Part shown: piece by piece, positions 25,790-34,898 of the stretch | Position numbering within the stretch: the first letter of the stretch is position 1 | How the letters are laid out: each line of letters begins with the position of its first letter | Source of the DNA: Oscillospiraceae bacterium | GTDB lineage: Bacteria > Bacillota > Clostridia > Oscillospirales > Ruminococcaceae | Length of the DNA stretch: 64,000 nt | NCBI GenBank assembly: GCA_031280965.1 | Contig: JAITFZ010000013.1 | Span: 103,058 to 167,057, forward strand | Direction of reading: 5' to 3' | Translations under genes and position numbers: made by a program | The notes under the pieces: model-generated | Told to the model about the DNA's origin: nothing | The model's database searches: none | Seen by the model: the letters and a program-made list of their open reading frames with translations, nothing else

Positions 25790-27505
25790 CTATATCACCT
25801 CAATTGCACCGAATTTGCACAAATCTGCACATAAGCCGCACTTCGTACATTTACTGCTGTCAATAATCAGCTCGGTAATAGCCCCGGCAGGGCATTTCTT
25901 AACACACAAGTTACATTTTTTGCATTTCTTCAAATCAATCGTGTATGTTAACAGCGGCTTACAACTGCGCGCTGTACATTTTTTATTGTAAATGTGGTCT
26001 TCATACTCGTTTTTGAAATAGCGCAGGGTGGTCAGCACAGGATTCGGTGCGGTTTGCCCGAGCGCACATAACGAGCCCGTTTTTATATCCTCGGAAAGTT
26101 CACTAAGCAACTCAATATCGCCGTCTTTACCCTTTCCGCCGCAAATCCGTTCAAGGATTTCAAGAAGCCTGCGGTTTCCGACACGGCAGTGCGTACATTT
26201 GCCGCAGCTTTCCTTACAGGTAAAATCAAGAAAAAAGCGCGCTATGTCTACCATACAGGTCGTTTCGTCCATAACAACCATACCGCCCGAACCCATGATT
26301 GCGCCCGTTTCGGCAAGCGATTTATAATCAATTTCGGTGTCCTGAAGTTCGGCGGGAATACAGCCGCCCGACGGTCCGCCCATCTGCACGGCTTTGAATT
26401 TTTTACCGCCCTGAATTCCGCCGCCGATGTTGTGAACCACATCGCGAATCGTACAGCCCATCGGCACCTCAACAAGCCCGCCCTTCGCGATTTTTCCCGT
26501 CAGAGCGAAAACCTTTGTACCTTTGGAATTATCTGTGCCTAACTCAGAAAACGCCGCGCCGCCATTACGTATAATCCACGGAACATTCGCATAGGTTTCA
26601 ACGTTGTTTATATTGCTCGGTTTGTTCCGGTAGCCTTTTTGCGCCGGAAACGGCGGCTTCAAACGCGGCATACCGCGTTCACCCTCCAAAGACGCAATCA
26701 GCGCGGTTTCCTCGCCGCAGACGAACGCCCCTGCGCCTGCTTTTATGTGAATATCGAAGCAAAATTCACTGCCGAAAATATTCATTCCCAACAAGCCGCG
26801 TTCACGTGCCTGTTCAATCGCTTTTTCGAGCCTTGCGACAGCTAACGGATACTCGGCGCGGACATATATTATACCCTCGTCTGCACCGATTGCAAACGCG
26901 GCTGTAATCATACCCTCAAGCACGGCATGAGGGTCGCTTTCAAGTATTGCCCTGTCCATGAACGCGCCGGGGTCGCCCTCGTCGGCATTGCAGATTATAT
27001 ATTTTTTTTCACCCGCAGAGTCACGGCAAGCCTGCCATTTGAACCATGCAGGGAAGCCTGCGCCGCCGCGTCCGCTCAGCCCCGAAGCCTTGATTTCGGC
27101 GATGACGGCTTCATAAGTCATACCCGTTATGCACTTTTTTGCGGCTTCATAGCCGCCTTTTTCGATGTATTCGTCTATGCTTTCGGGGTTAATTACGCCG
27201 CAGTTTTGCAGCGCAATGCGGGTTTGCAGAGATAACAGCGCGAGTTCTTCTTTATCCGCTTTATAACGGGCGGCGTTGTTTTCCTCGCCGCGAATCAGCT
27301 TTACAAGCTCGCTCACGCCTTTTTCGTCTACCTTTACATAAACGTCGCTGTTTATATTTACAATTGGCTCAAGGTAACACATGCCGATACAGCCGACCAC
27401 CGCGGCAGAGCCGCCGATGTTTTCGGCTTCCCTGTTAAGTAAATCAAATATTTTGTCCGCGCCCGCGGCGATTCCGCAGGAACCTTTACCTACACTAATT
27501 TTCAT
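25790..27505 (-). CDS. NuoF/HydB-like NADH-binding flavoprotein subunit
   Basis: The 571-aa subunit has a thioredoxin-like [2Fe-2S] domain (CGIAAG and GCIGMC, residues 1-80) and the NuoF FMN/NADH core (SGLSGRGGAGFPAWFKW, NADEGDPGAFMDR, CGEETALIASLEG). It continues with an SLBB segment, the ESCGKCTHCRVG [4Fe-4S] site and two C-terminal ferredoxin clusters (CKKCNLCVKKCPAG and CTKCGLCADLCKFG). This is the standard layout of HydB-type subunits of bifurcating hydrogenases, formate dehydrogenases and Stn enzymes, where NADH is oxidised or formed at FMN. The start at 27505 lies at the end of a dispersed leader repeat that supplies AAAGGA. Confidence 0.88.
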   Translation of the reverse strand: MKISVGKGSCGIAAGADKIFDLLNREAENIGGSAAVVGCIGMCYLEPIVNINSDVYVKVDEKGVSELVKLIRGEENNAARYKADKEELALLSLQTRIALQNCGVINPESIDEYIEKGGYEAAKKCITGMTYEAVIAEIKASGLSGRGGAGFPAWFKWQACRDSAGEKKYIICNADEGDPGAFMDRAILESDPHAVLEGMITAAFAIGADEGIIYVRAEYPLAVARLEKAIEQARERGLLGMNIFGSEFCFDIHIKAGAGAFVCGEETALIASLEGERGMPRLKPPFPAQKGYRNKPSNINNVETYANVPWIIRNGGAAFSELGTDNSKGTKVFALTGKIAKGGLVEVPMGCTIRDVVHNIGGGIQGGKKFKAVQMGGPSGGCIPAELQDTEIDYKSLAETGAIMGSGGMVVMDETTCMVDIARFFLDFTCKESCGKCTHCRVGNRRLLEILERICGGKGKDGDIELLSELSEDIKTGSLCALGQTAPNPVLTTLRYFKNEYEDHIYNKKCTARSCKPLLTYTIDLKKCKKCNLCVKKCPAGAITELIIDSSKCTKCGLCADLCKFGAIEVI

Positions 27506-27640
27506 GTTTTTATAAAGTCCTTTCTTTACCAATGAGAAATGAAAACGACGTTTTCCCCGTTTCGGTTATATTTTGTTTCAAACTTATTTTTATAAAGTCC
27601 TTTCTTTACTAATGAGAAATGAAAACGACGTTTCCCATTT
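27506..27640 (-). repeat. Dispersed leader repeat, locus B (two tandem units)
   Basis: On the minus strand AACGTCGTTTTCATTTCTCA, TTAGTAAAGAAAGGACTTTA occurs twice. Between the copies lies AAGTTTGAAACAAAATATAA, CCGAAACGGGGAAAACGTCG. The unit is about 78 bases; GAAAAC and GTTTTC flank a 3-base loop inside it. It fills the whole gap between the NuoE-like and NuoF-like genes and ends at the NuoF-like ATG. Confidence 0.8.
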
Positions 27641-27645
27641 CATCG

Positions 27646-28134
27646 TCAGACTGCGCCCCCTGCATATTCATCTAAAATTTTCACCGTGCTTTCACGTGTC
27701 AGCTTGCCGTAAGTCTTGTCCCCGACCATCATGACCGGCGATAAGCTGCAACAGCCCAAGCACGCCGCGTTGTTATATGTGAACAAGCCGTCTTCGGTGA
27801 TTTCGCCCTCTCCGACGTTCAAACGTCCGCGAATCGCGCTTTCTATTTCAGCAGAGCCGTTGACATGGCAGGCAGTCCCCTGACAAAGCAGAATCAGGTG
27901 TTTCCCCGCAGGTTTTGTTCTGAACTGCGTGTAGAATGTAACAACGCCCGTGATTTTAGCGGGTTTTATACCCGTTTTTTTGCCGATGTATTCCAAAACA
28001 TCGGCAGGAAGCCAACCGTAAATTTCCTGCGCTTTTTGAAGTATGGGAATCAGCGCGCCTTTGCCGCTGTCCGCATATTTTTCGAGTTCGGACTCTAATT
28101 TCCGCTTTAATTCCGCGTTGCAGTTACAATTCAT
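27646..28134 (-). CDS. NuoE/HydC-like [2Fe-2S] subunit
   Basis: This 162-aa thioredoxin-like [2Fe-2S] protein is related to NuoE and HydC. Cluster ligands are in CQGTACH (C-x4-C) and ACLGCC (C-x3-C), and the N-terminal helical part contains LIPILQKAQEIYGWLP and VTFYTQF as expected. It is the first gene of the three-subunit flavoenzyme operon and has its own promoter directly upstream. An extra N-terminal CNC (residues 3-5) is not part of the usual cluster site. Confidence 0.92.
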   Translation of the reverse strand: MNCNCNAELKRKLESELEKYADSGKGALIPILQKAQEIYGWLPADVLEYIGKKTGIKPAKITGVVTFYTQFRTKPAGKHLILLCQGTACHVNGSAEIESAIRGRLNVGEGEITEDGLFTYNNAACLGCCSLSPVMMVGDKTYGKLTRESTVKILDEYAGGAV

Positions 28135-28173
28135 GCTCTCTCTCTTTTCTTAAAATAAAAAATAGTCGTTTTC

Positions 28174-28219
28174 AGTATAACATAAATCAGTTGACGGGTC
28201 AATAAATTTATGCTATAAT
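28174..28219. promoter_or_regulatory. Abutting divergent promoters (flavoenzyme and SCIFF)
   Basis: Plus strand: -35 TTGACG (28191-28196), 17 bp, -10 TATAAT (28214-28219) for the SCIFF gene. Minus strand: -35 TTGACC (complement 28197-28202), 17 bp, -10 TATACT (complement 28174-28179) for the NuoE-like gene. The two -35 boxes touch, forming the palindrome TTGACGGGTCAA, and each lies in the spacer of the other, so simultaneous occupancy looks impossible. Confidence 0.75.
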
Positions 28220-28253
28220 TTAAGTAACATTAAAAACCAAAAGGAGCAAAAGA

Positions 28254-28421
28254 ATGAAAACTACAGAAAAAACCACACGTATTAAAACAATTTGCGGTTC
28301 AAGCCTTCGTGATTCCGTCAAAAGCGGCGGCTGCGGAAACTGCCGCGCCTCCTGTCAGTCTGCCTGCAAAACTTCCTGCACGGTAGCTAATCAAAGCTGT
28401 GAAAGATTTTCCAAGCCTTAA
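28254..28421 (+). CDS. scfA: SCIFF ranthipeptide precursor
   Basis: This 55-aa peptide matches the SCIFF (six cysteines in forty-five residues) family found across Clostridia: GGCGNC, then CQSACKTSCTVANQSC near the C-terminus. Cysteines are at 14, 27, 30, 34, 38, 42 and 49; Cys14 is additional to the six core positions. The family is modified by a radical-SAM/SPASM enzyme that forms thioether bonds. The ribosome binding site is AAGGAG, 8 bases before the ATG. The stop overlaps the maturase start (TAATG), so precursor and enzyme are translationally coupled. The biological role of SCIFF is unknown. Confidence 0.93.
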   Translation: MKTTEKTTRIKTICGSSLRDSVKSGGCGNCRASCQSACKTSCTVANQSCERFSKP

Positions 28422-29716
28422 TGGTAAAACCCTTTCACAAATTTAAACAGGGCGGGAATTACATACTGCTTGATATTAATAACGGCGGTGTTCATGCTGT
28501 AGACGGGCAGATTTATCACGCGCTCGACCGTGACGATTTCGCGGCTTCGCCTGAATATGCCGAATTAATTGACGCCGGGATTTTCGACAGCGAAGACGAT
28601 TATGCCGAATATGCCGACATGAATGTAAACGCACCCCTGAAAGCTATGTGCCTGCATGTTTCGCACGACTGCAACTTAAAGTGCGGTTACTGTTTCGCAG
28701 AAAGCATTATAGAGCATACCGTCATGTCGCCCGAAACCGCGAAAAAAGCCATAGACTTTTTGATTCGGGGTTCTGCCGGACGCGAACACTTAGAGGCGGA
28801 CTTCTTCGGAGGCGAACCGTTGTTGGCATGGGAAACGGTCACGCAGACTGTCGAATACGCAAAAGCACAGGGCGCGAAGCATGGTAAAAAATTCAGGTTC
28901 ACGATTACGACCAACGGTCTGTTGCTTGATGACGAGAAAACGGCTTATATAAACGAGGAGATGAGCAATGTCGTCTTATCGCTTGACGGACGCAGAGAGG
29001 TCAACGACAGGCTTCGTAAATGCAAAAACGGCAAAGGCAGTTATGATATAATCCTGCCTAAGTTCAGGGAATTAGTGGATTCAAGGAAGAAAACGGGTTT
29101 TACGGATTATTTTATCCGCGGGACTTTTACGGGTTACAACCTTGATTTCGCAGATGATGTGCTTGCGATTGCGAATGAGGGTTTCAGGTATATTTCAATT
29201 GAACCCGTTACGGTTTCGACGGAATTGCCTTTTGCGATTAAAAAAGAGCATATACCTCGCATTAAGAGCGAGTACGACAGGTTATCGGATATTATGTCGG
29301 ATAATAACGGCGGTTGGAGTTTTTTCCACTTTTGCGCCGACCTTGAACACGGGCCCTGTATCTTAAAGCGGCTTCGCGGGTGCGGCGCGGGCAATGAATA
29401 TATCGCGGTGACGCCCGACGGAAATATTTTCCCCTGCCACAGATATGCCGGTATTGACGAGTGGAAAATGGGTAATATTAACATAGAAGCGAGTCCGGTT
29501 AATAAAACAATCAAAGAATACTTTTCAAAAACGCACATCTATGCAAAAGAAAAGTGCCGTGAATGTTGGGCGCGGTTCTATTGCGGCGGCGGCTGTAACG
29601 CCGAGTTCTTTATCTTCGAGGGCGACGCGAATAAACCGTCGGAGGTTTTTTGCGAGTTAATGAAGAAAAGAACCGAGTGTGCGATTGCCTTAGCTGTCCG
29701 GAAAGCTCTTGGTTAA
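28421..29716 (+). CDS. scfB: SCIFF peptide radical SAM maturase
   Basis: The 431-aa enzyme installs thioether crosslinks on the upstream SCIFF peptide. The N-terminal 75 residues fit a peptide-recognition domain (YILLDINNGGVHAVDGQIY). The radical-SAM motif CNLKCGYC (Cys84, Cys88, Cys91) follows, then FFGGEPLL. The C-terminal SPASM/twitch region has CGAGNEYIAVTPDGNIFPCH and CRECWARFYCGGGCNAE for auxiliary clusters. The length is close to known family members such as those of Clostridium thermocellum. No protease or exporter gene is adjacent; the nearest protease is the HtrA-like gene 80 bases downstream. Confidence 0.94.
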   Translation: MVKPFHKFKQGGNYILLDINNGGVHAVDGQIYHALDRDDFAASPEYAELIDAGIFDSEDDYAEYADMNVNAPLKAMCLHVSHDCNLKCGYCFAESIIEHTVMSPETAKKAIDFLIRGSAGREHLEADFFGGEPLLAWETVTQTVEYAKAQGAKHGKKFRFTITTNGLLLDDEKTAYINEEMSNVVLSLDGRREVNDRLRKCKNGKGSYDIILPKFRELVDSRKKTGFTDYFIRGTFTGYNLDFADDVLAIANEGFRYISIEPVTVSTELPFAIKKEHIPRIKSEYDRLSDIMSDNNGGWSFFHFCADLEHGPCILKRLRGCGAGNEYIAVTPDGNIFPCHRYAGIDEWKMGNINIEASPVNKTIKEYFSKTHIYAKEKCRECWARFYCGGGCNAEFFIFEGDANKPSEVFCELMKKRTECAIALAVRKALG

Positions 29717-29795
29717 TTTTTATTTTAAGTTCACACGGTCTTCACAGTCAGCGTTTAAACTTAATACATAAACCTACACAAAACAGGAGAAAGCT

Positions 29796-31100
29796 ATGGA
29801 TAATTTCTTAAAAAACAACCACGATGTTTATTACCATACCGCAGGAGCGGAAAACACAGAAAACCGCAAACTAAAGCCTAAAAAGAAAAAGAACCGCTCC
29901 GCCGCAGCAATTGCAGCGTGTTTGTTGGTTATGATACTCGGCATAAGCGGAGGAGCGGGCGGAACATTCCTTGCCGCGTACTTTATGGACGCAATCTTTG
30001 AGGATGGCGGCACACAAACTCGTCCGCAGATACCCCTGATTAGCAACAACCAAACAAGCAGAGAACCCGCCGAGAATTTTCATCTCATAACAAGCGATAC
30101 GTTAGTTATTAACAATAACACAACACCATTCGCTCCTGTTGAGCTTTTCGAGGTGGTGCGCGACGGCGTTGTCGGAATTGAGGTGTCTTACAGACCGAGC
30201 GGCAGAAGCGGGCGCAGTGATGAATTCCAGCTCGTGGGCAGCGGCTTCGTGTTTACAACGGACGGCTATGTGCTTACCAACTCTCACGTGATAGAAAACG
30301 CAGAAAGAGTAAACGTGCTTGTTGATGATTATGAAAACCACGATATAATACACAGGTATGAAGCCGAAGTCATCGGTCTTGACGACAAAACCGACCTTGC
30401 TGTTTTAAAAATCACACGCGAGGAAGAATTCAAGGCGCTTCCAATCGGCGAAAGCTCCAGTCTGAGGGTTGGCACGTTCGTATCACCCATCGGCTTTCCG
30501 CTCGGACTCGAAAAATCCATGACCCACGGAATAGTTTCGGGGCTTAACCGCGAATTCGCAGGGGGGGGACACGAGCTTAGTTCTATTCAGTTTGATGCGG
30601 CGGTAAACAACGGAAACTCCGGCGGCCCGTTGCTCGACATGTACGGCAGTGTTGTCGGCATAGTTAACAAAAAGCTTATTTTCGAGAATTATGTGGATAA
30701 CATAGGGCTTGCCATTACCATAGATGAAGCAAAGCCGATTATTAACGACCTGCTTCTGCACGGCAGAGTTATGACGCGCCCCATGCTTGGGATTACGCCG
30801 ATTGCGCTTAATGAATTTAACGCCGCGATGTACGGCATTAATGTAACGTCGGGTATTTTGGTCACGAGTATTAACCATATGGCTCCCGCTTTTCACAGCG
30901 AGCTTTCCGTAGGTGATGTAATTGTCGAAATAAACGGTATTCCTGTTGAAAGCGTCACCGATGTGCAGTCGCAGATTAAAAACAACCGACCGGGCGATAT
31001 AATCGAACTGACGGTTATAAGGTTTAATGAATCGGGTAATCAAAGACGGGTGACTGTTGAGCTTGAACTTGCGAACGAAGCAGAGCTTATCTGGGAGTGA
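29796..31100 (+). CDS. HtrA/DegP-like membrane serine protease with PDZ domain
   Basis: The 434-aa protein has a short cytoplasmic N-terminus, one membrane anchor (about residues 34-55), a trypsin-like domain with catalytic His164 (TNSHVIE), Asp200 (KTDLAVLKI) and Ser275 (GNSGGPLLD), and one C-terminal PDZ domain (SVGDVIVEINGIPV). Such proteases act outside the membrane in protein quality control. The ribosome binding site is AGGAG. A run of eight G residues (30561-30568) lies in the coding region between Asp200 and Ser275. A terminator follows. It lies 80 bases after the SCIFF maturase and could be a downstream partner, but this is only positional. Confidence 0.9.
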   Translation: MDNFLKNNHDVYYHTAGAENTENRKLKPKKKKNRSAAAIAACLLVMILGISGGAGGTFLAAYFMDAIFEDGGTQTRPQIPLISNNQTSREPAENFHLITSDTLVINNNTTPFAPVELFEVVRDGVVGIEVSYRPSGRSGRSDEFQLVGSGFVFTTDGYVLTNSHVIENAERVNVLVDDYENHDIIHRYEAEVIGLDDKTDLAVLKITREEEFKALPIGESSSLRVGTFVSPIGFPLGLEKSMTHGIVSGLNREFAGGGHELSSIQFDAAVNNGNSGGPLLDMYGSVVGIVNKKLIFENYVDNIGLAITIDEAKPIINDLLLHGRVMTRPMLGITPIALNEFNAAMYGINVTSGILVTSINHMAPAFHSELSVGDVIVEINGIPVESVTDVQSQIKNNRPGDIIELTVIRFNESGNQRRVTVELELANEAELIWE

Positions 31101-31121
31101 CGGACGGCAGACGAAGCGACT

Positions 31122-31158
31122 TAAAAAGACTGTTTCATTTATGAAGCGGTCTTTTTTG
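31122..31158 (+). terminator. Rho-independent terminator after the protease gene
   Basis: The stem AAAAAGAC...TTCAT pairs with ATGAA...GTCTTTTTT with two internal mismatches, followed directly by the T-tract. Confidence 0.8.
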
Positions 31159-31173
31159 ATTTATAAATATAAA

Positions 31174-31202
31174 TTGACTTGCGTAAACTTACATAATATG
31201 TT
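31174..31202 (+). promoter_or_regulatory. Promoter for the hybrid kinase gene
   Basis: -35 TTGACT (31174-31179), 17-bp spacer, -10 TATGTT (31197-31202). The leader is about 50 nt. Confidence 0.6.
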
Positions 31203-31258
31203 AAACTAAATTATAAGGCAGGGCGAGACAAAAACCCGAATAATGCAGAAAGGCAGAA

Positions 31259-34200
31259 ATGAAAACCATGAATGAGGCAAAGAAAAACAGCGTACTCATA
31301 GTAGACGACCAAAACACAAACATCATGGCGCTAACAAACATATTGAATACAGACTATACGATTTACGCGGCAAAAAGCGGAGAAGCCGCCATTAAGGCGG
31401 CGAAAAAACGTCTGCCCGATGTCATTCTGCTTGATATTATTATGCCGGGCATGGACGGATATGACGTGCTTGCCGTATTGAAAAGTTCCGAAAAAACACA
31501 GAATATACCCGTTATATTTATTTCGGGGCTGAGCAACGCCGTCGATGAGGAAAAAGGGTTGACCTTAGGAGCCGCGGATTACATAAGCAAGCCGTTCAAT
31601 TCGGAAATTATAAGACTGCGTGTGCAAAACCAAATAACGTTTGCCCGGTTACACGCGGCTCAGTATGACCTAATCAACTACAAGCTCGCAAGCAACGCCA
31701 TGAACATCGCAATGTGGTCTTTGACCGTAGTAACCCCCGACCCGACAAGCCCGGAAAACAAAATCATATGGTCGCAGGAAATGCGCCATATGCTCGGCTT
31801 TTCCGATGAAAGCGATTTTCCCAACACGATAGAAGCGTTCGCCGCCCGCATTCACCCCGAAGACAGCGAGATGGCGTTCGCCGCTTTCGCGGCGCACTTC
31901 AATGACCGTACCGGAAAAACGTCCTATAATATTGAATACCGCCTTAAACATAAAAACGGCGAATACCGCTATTATGACGGCTTCGGAACAACCCTCCGAG
32001 ACAGCGAAGGGATTCCGCTTAGGGTGTCCGGTACAGTGAGGGATATAACAGAAAGGAAGCGCGCGGAGGAATCGCTTAAACACCGCGAAGTAATACTGAG
32101 CGCATTAAATAAAACAGCGGCTATATTCCTGACAAAGAGCGACGGCACATTTGAAGAAATAATGTCGTTAGGCGTCTGGCAACTCGCCGACTTGTTCGGT
32201 ATTGACAGGTTTTCTCTTTTCCGTAATTTTGTGATGCCTGACGGGCTGTATACGTCACAGATATACCGCTGGGAAAGGAAATCCGGCGGCACTACACAAG
32301 CAAACAAACTTTTCACCAATATGCCTTATGCAAAAGTCGCGCCGAACTGGGAAATTGTTTTAAAAGACGATGATATGATAAACGGTCCTGTTAAGTTTTT
32401 GCCCTCTCCGGAAGCTGAAACACTCAATGCAGTCAATGCAGTATCAGTACTTATTTCGCCTGTCTTTACCGACCAGAAATTTTGGGGATTTGCACTTTTT
32501 GAAGACCACAATAACGAGCGGTATTTCGATGACAACTATATTGAAATGATGCGTTCGGCGGCATTTTTATGCGCAACTACTGTCATGCGTAACGAAATGG
32601 AACTGGAAATAGCCGAATCTAATAAACGTTTGGCGCTCATGCTCGACTCAACTCCGATGTGCTGTCAGCTATTCGACAGCAACCTGAAAAAAATAGACTG
32701 TAATCAGGAAGCCCTGCGGCTTTTCGGCTTCAAAGATAAAAAGGAATTTTTTGAAAGGTATAAAGAGCTTTATCCCGAGCATCAGCCGGACGGGCAGGAT
32801 TCCGTCGAAAAGGTCACGGCATATTTGAAAAGAGCGCTTGTTGAAGGGCGCTGTACATTTGAGTGGATATATACAATGCTTGACGGCACACTCATGCCCG
32901 CCGAGGCTACCTTAGTCCGGCTCAAACACGGCGACGATTATGTAATCGCCGGATATACAAGAGACCTGCGCGAATATTATAAGATACTTGAGGAGAAAGA
33001 TAAGGCGGCAATCGCAGAGGAAATCAGCCGGGCGAAATCCGCTTTCTTAGCCAACATGAGCCACGAGATACGCACTCCGATGAATGCGGTTTTGGGTATT
33101 ACTGAAATCCTTATGCAAAATGAATCGCTTCCATATGAAACAACGGAGGGGTTGAGAAGGGTACTCAATTCGTGTAATCTGCTTATGGGTATAATCAACG
33201 ATATATTAGATTTCTCCAAAATTGAAGCGGGAAAGTTAGATATTATACCTGCCGAATACAGCACCGCCAGCCTGCTCAATGACTCTATACATCTGAATAT
33301 GATGCTGATTGGTGAAAAGCTTATCGAATTTGAGGTTGAGATTGACGAAAATATTCCGGCGAATCTGATTGGCGATGAACTTCGCATTAAACAGATTTTA
33401 AACAATCTGCTTTCCAACGCATTTAAATATACAGACACCGGCAAGGTCACGCTGTCAATCACCTGTGAGCCCGGAAGCCCGCCGCATGACAACATGGTTT
33501 TCCTTGTTTTTAACGTACGCGATACGGGACACGGCATGACTGAAGAGCAGGTGAGCAGGCTATTCGACGAATACTCCCGGTTCAATCAGGAATACAACCG
33601 CACTATTGAGGGGACGGGCTTGGGGCTTGCAATTGCCAAGCGCATGACAAGCCTTATGGACGGTAAAATCCATGTGGAAAGCGAACCCGGCTCAGGTTCA
33701 CTGTTTATTTTGCGCCTGCCTCAAAGCAAGGTTGATTCCGAAATACTCGGTCATGAGCTAACAGAACATTTGAGGAATTTCCGCAGTCCCGACAGTTTAA
33801 CGCGCGGCAACAACTATCAAATTTTACGGGAACCCATGCCTTACGGAAGCGTATTGATTGTTGACGACGTGGAAACCAATCTGTATGTCGCTAAAATGCT
33901 GATGAAACCTTACGGACTGCAAATCGAAACAGTTATGAGCGGGTTCGGGGCTATTGAAAAAATAATTGATGAAGGCAAGGTGTACGACATTGTGTTCATG
34001 GACCATATGATGCCGAAAATGAACGGTATGGAAACGACAAAACGCCTGCGCGACTCAGGGTATCAGGCGCCTATTGCCGCGCTGACGGCAAACGCACTGG
34101 TAGGTCAGGCGGATATATTTCTGCAAAGCGGTTTCGACGCGTTTATTTCAAAGCCTATAGATATACGGCAGTTAAACTCTGTTCTGAATAAACTAATACG

Positions 34201-34885
34201 CGACAAACAGCCGCCGGAGGTTATAGAAGCCGCCCGCAGTCAAAAGAACAATGCGAAAGAAAACAATCACAACGGATTGTCTTTTGACCAAAGCGCCGCC
34301 GCGTTGCTGTTGGGCGGGGGGATTTCCGGGCTGAATACCGCCGATGGGCTTGAACGGTATGACGGCGATGTAAAGACATATTTGAAAATCCTGCGTTTAT
34401 ACGCGGCAAGCACTAATTCCATGCTTGACACCATAGAGAACGTCAGCGAGGATAAACTGAAGGATTATGAAATCACCGTCCACGGGATTAAAGGCTCAAG
34501 CTTCGATATTTTTGCCGGGCAAATCGGCGAAGAAGCCAAGCGTCTTGAAGAAGCAGCAAAAGACGGCGACCTGGATTATATAGCCGAGCATAATCCGCTT
34601 TTCCTTGAAGCTGCGCGGAAGCTTATTTGCGACATCAGCAATGTGATTTCAGCCGCCAGCATTGAAACCCCGAAACCTAAGAAAGACAAACCGGACAGCG
34701 AAGCGCTTAAAAGACTTGCCGCCGCCTGCGAAGTTTACAGCATAAATGAAGTAAACGCCGCAATGGAGGAAATAGAAGGTTATCGGTATGAATCCGACGA
34801 CGACCTTGTAAAATGGTTGCGGGATAATGTTGATATAATGAACTATTCGCAAATCGTTCAAAAGCTTTCCGACAATAATAAGTAA
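31259..34885 (+). CDS. Hybrid sensor histidine kinase/phosphorelay protein
   Basis: The 1208-aa soluble protein contains a complete phosphorelay. In order: receiver domain (VLIVDDQNTN, Asp59 in LLDIIMPGMDG), a PAS domain ending GTVRDITERKRAEE (about 140-275), a GAF-like region (about 280-450), a second PAS (about 455-575), HisKA with His602 in NMSHEIRTPMNAV, and HATPase with NLLSNAFKYT, DTGHGM and GTGLGLAIAKRM. A second receiver (Asp915 in IVFMDHMMPKMNG) and a C-terminal HPt domain with His1075 in VHGIKGSSFD follow. No membrane segments are seen, so it senses an intracellular signal or partner. The next gene, a double receiver without output domain, is the likely phosphate acceptor. AAAGG precedes the ATG. 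Confidence 0.93.
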   Translation: MKTMNEAKKNSVLIVDDQNTNIMALTNILNTDYTIYAAKSGEAAIKAAKKRLPDVILLDIIMPGMDGYDVLAVLKSSEKTQNIPVIFISGLSNAVDEEKGLTLGAADYISKPFNSEIIRLRVQNQITFARLHAAQYDLINYKLASNAMNIAMWSLTVVTPDPTSPENKIIWSQEMRHMLGFSDESDFPNTIEAFAARIHPEDSEMAFAAFAAHFNDRTGKTSYNIEYRLKHKNGEYRYYDGFGTTLRDSEGIPLRVSGTVRDITERKRAEESLKHREVILSALNKTAAIFLTKSDGTFEEIMSLGVWQLADLFGIDRFSLFRNFVMPDGLYTSQIYRWERKSGGTTQANKLFTNMPYAKVAPNWEIVLKDDDMINGPVKFLPSPEAETLNAVNAVSVLISPVFTDQKFWGFALFEDHNNERYFDDNYIEMMRSAAFLCATTVMRNEMELEIAESNKRLALMLDSTPMCCQLFDSNLKKIDCNQEALRLFGFKDKKEFFERYKELYPEHQPDGQDSVEKVTAYLKRALVEGRCTFEWIYTMLDGTLMPAEATLVRLKHGDDYVIAGYTRDLREYYKILEEKDKAAIAEEISRAKSAFLANMSHEIRTPMNAVLGITEILMQNESLPYETTEGLRRVLNSCNLLMGIINDILDFSKIEAGKLDIIPAEYSTASLLNDSIHLNMMLIGEKLIEFEVEIDENIPANLIGDELRIKQILNNLLSNAFKYTDTGKVTLSITCEPGSPPHDNMVFLVFNVRDTGHGMTEEQVSRLFDEYSRFNQEYNRTIEGTGLGLAIAKRMTSLMDGKIHVESEPGSGSLFILRLPQSKVDSEILGHELTEHLRNFRSPDSLTRGNNYQILREPMPYGSVLIVDDVETNLYVAKMLMKPYGLQIETVMSGFGAIEKIIDEGKVYDIVFMDHMMPKMNGMETTKRLRDSGYQAPIAALTANALVGQADIFLQSGFDAFISKPIDIRQLNSVLNKLIRDKQPPEVIEAARSQKNNAKENNHNGLSFDQSAAALLLGGGISGLNTADGLERYDGDVKTYLKILRLYAASTNSMLDTIENVSEDKLKDYEITVHGIKGSSFDIFAGQIGEEAKRLEEAAKDGDLDYIAEHNPLFLEAARKLICDISNVISAASIETPKPKKDKPDSEALKRLAAACEVYSINEVNAAMEEIEGYRYESDDDLVKWLRDNVDIMNYSQIVQKLSDNNK

Positions 34886-34898
34886 AGGGGAAATTATC

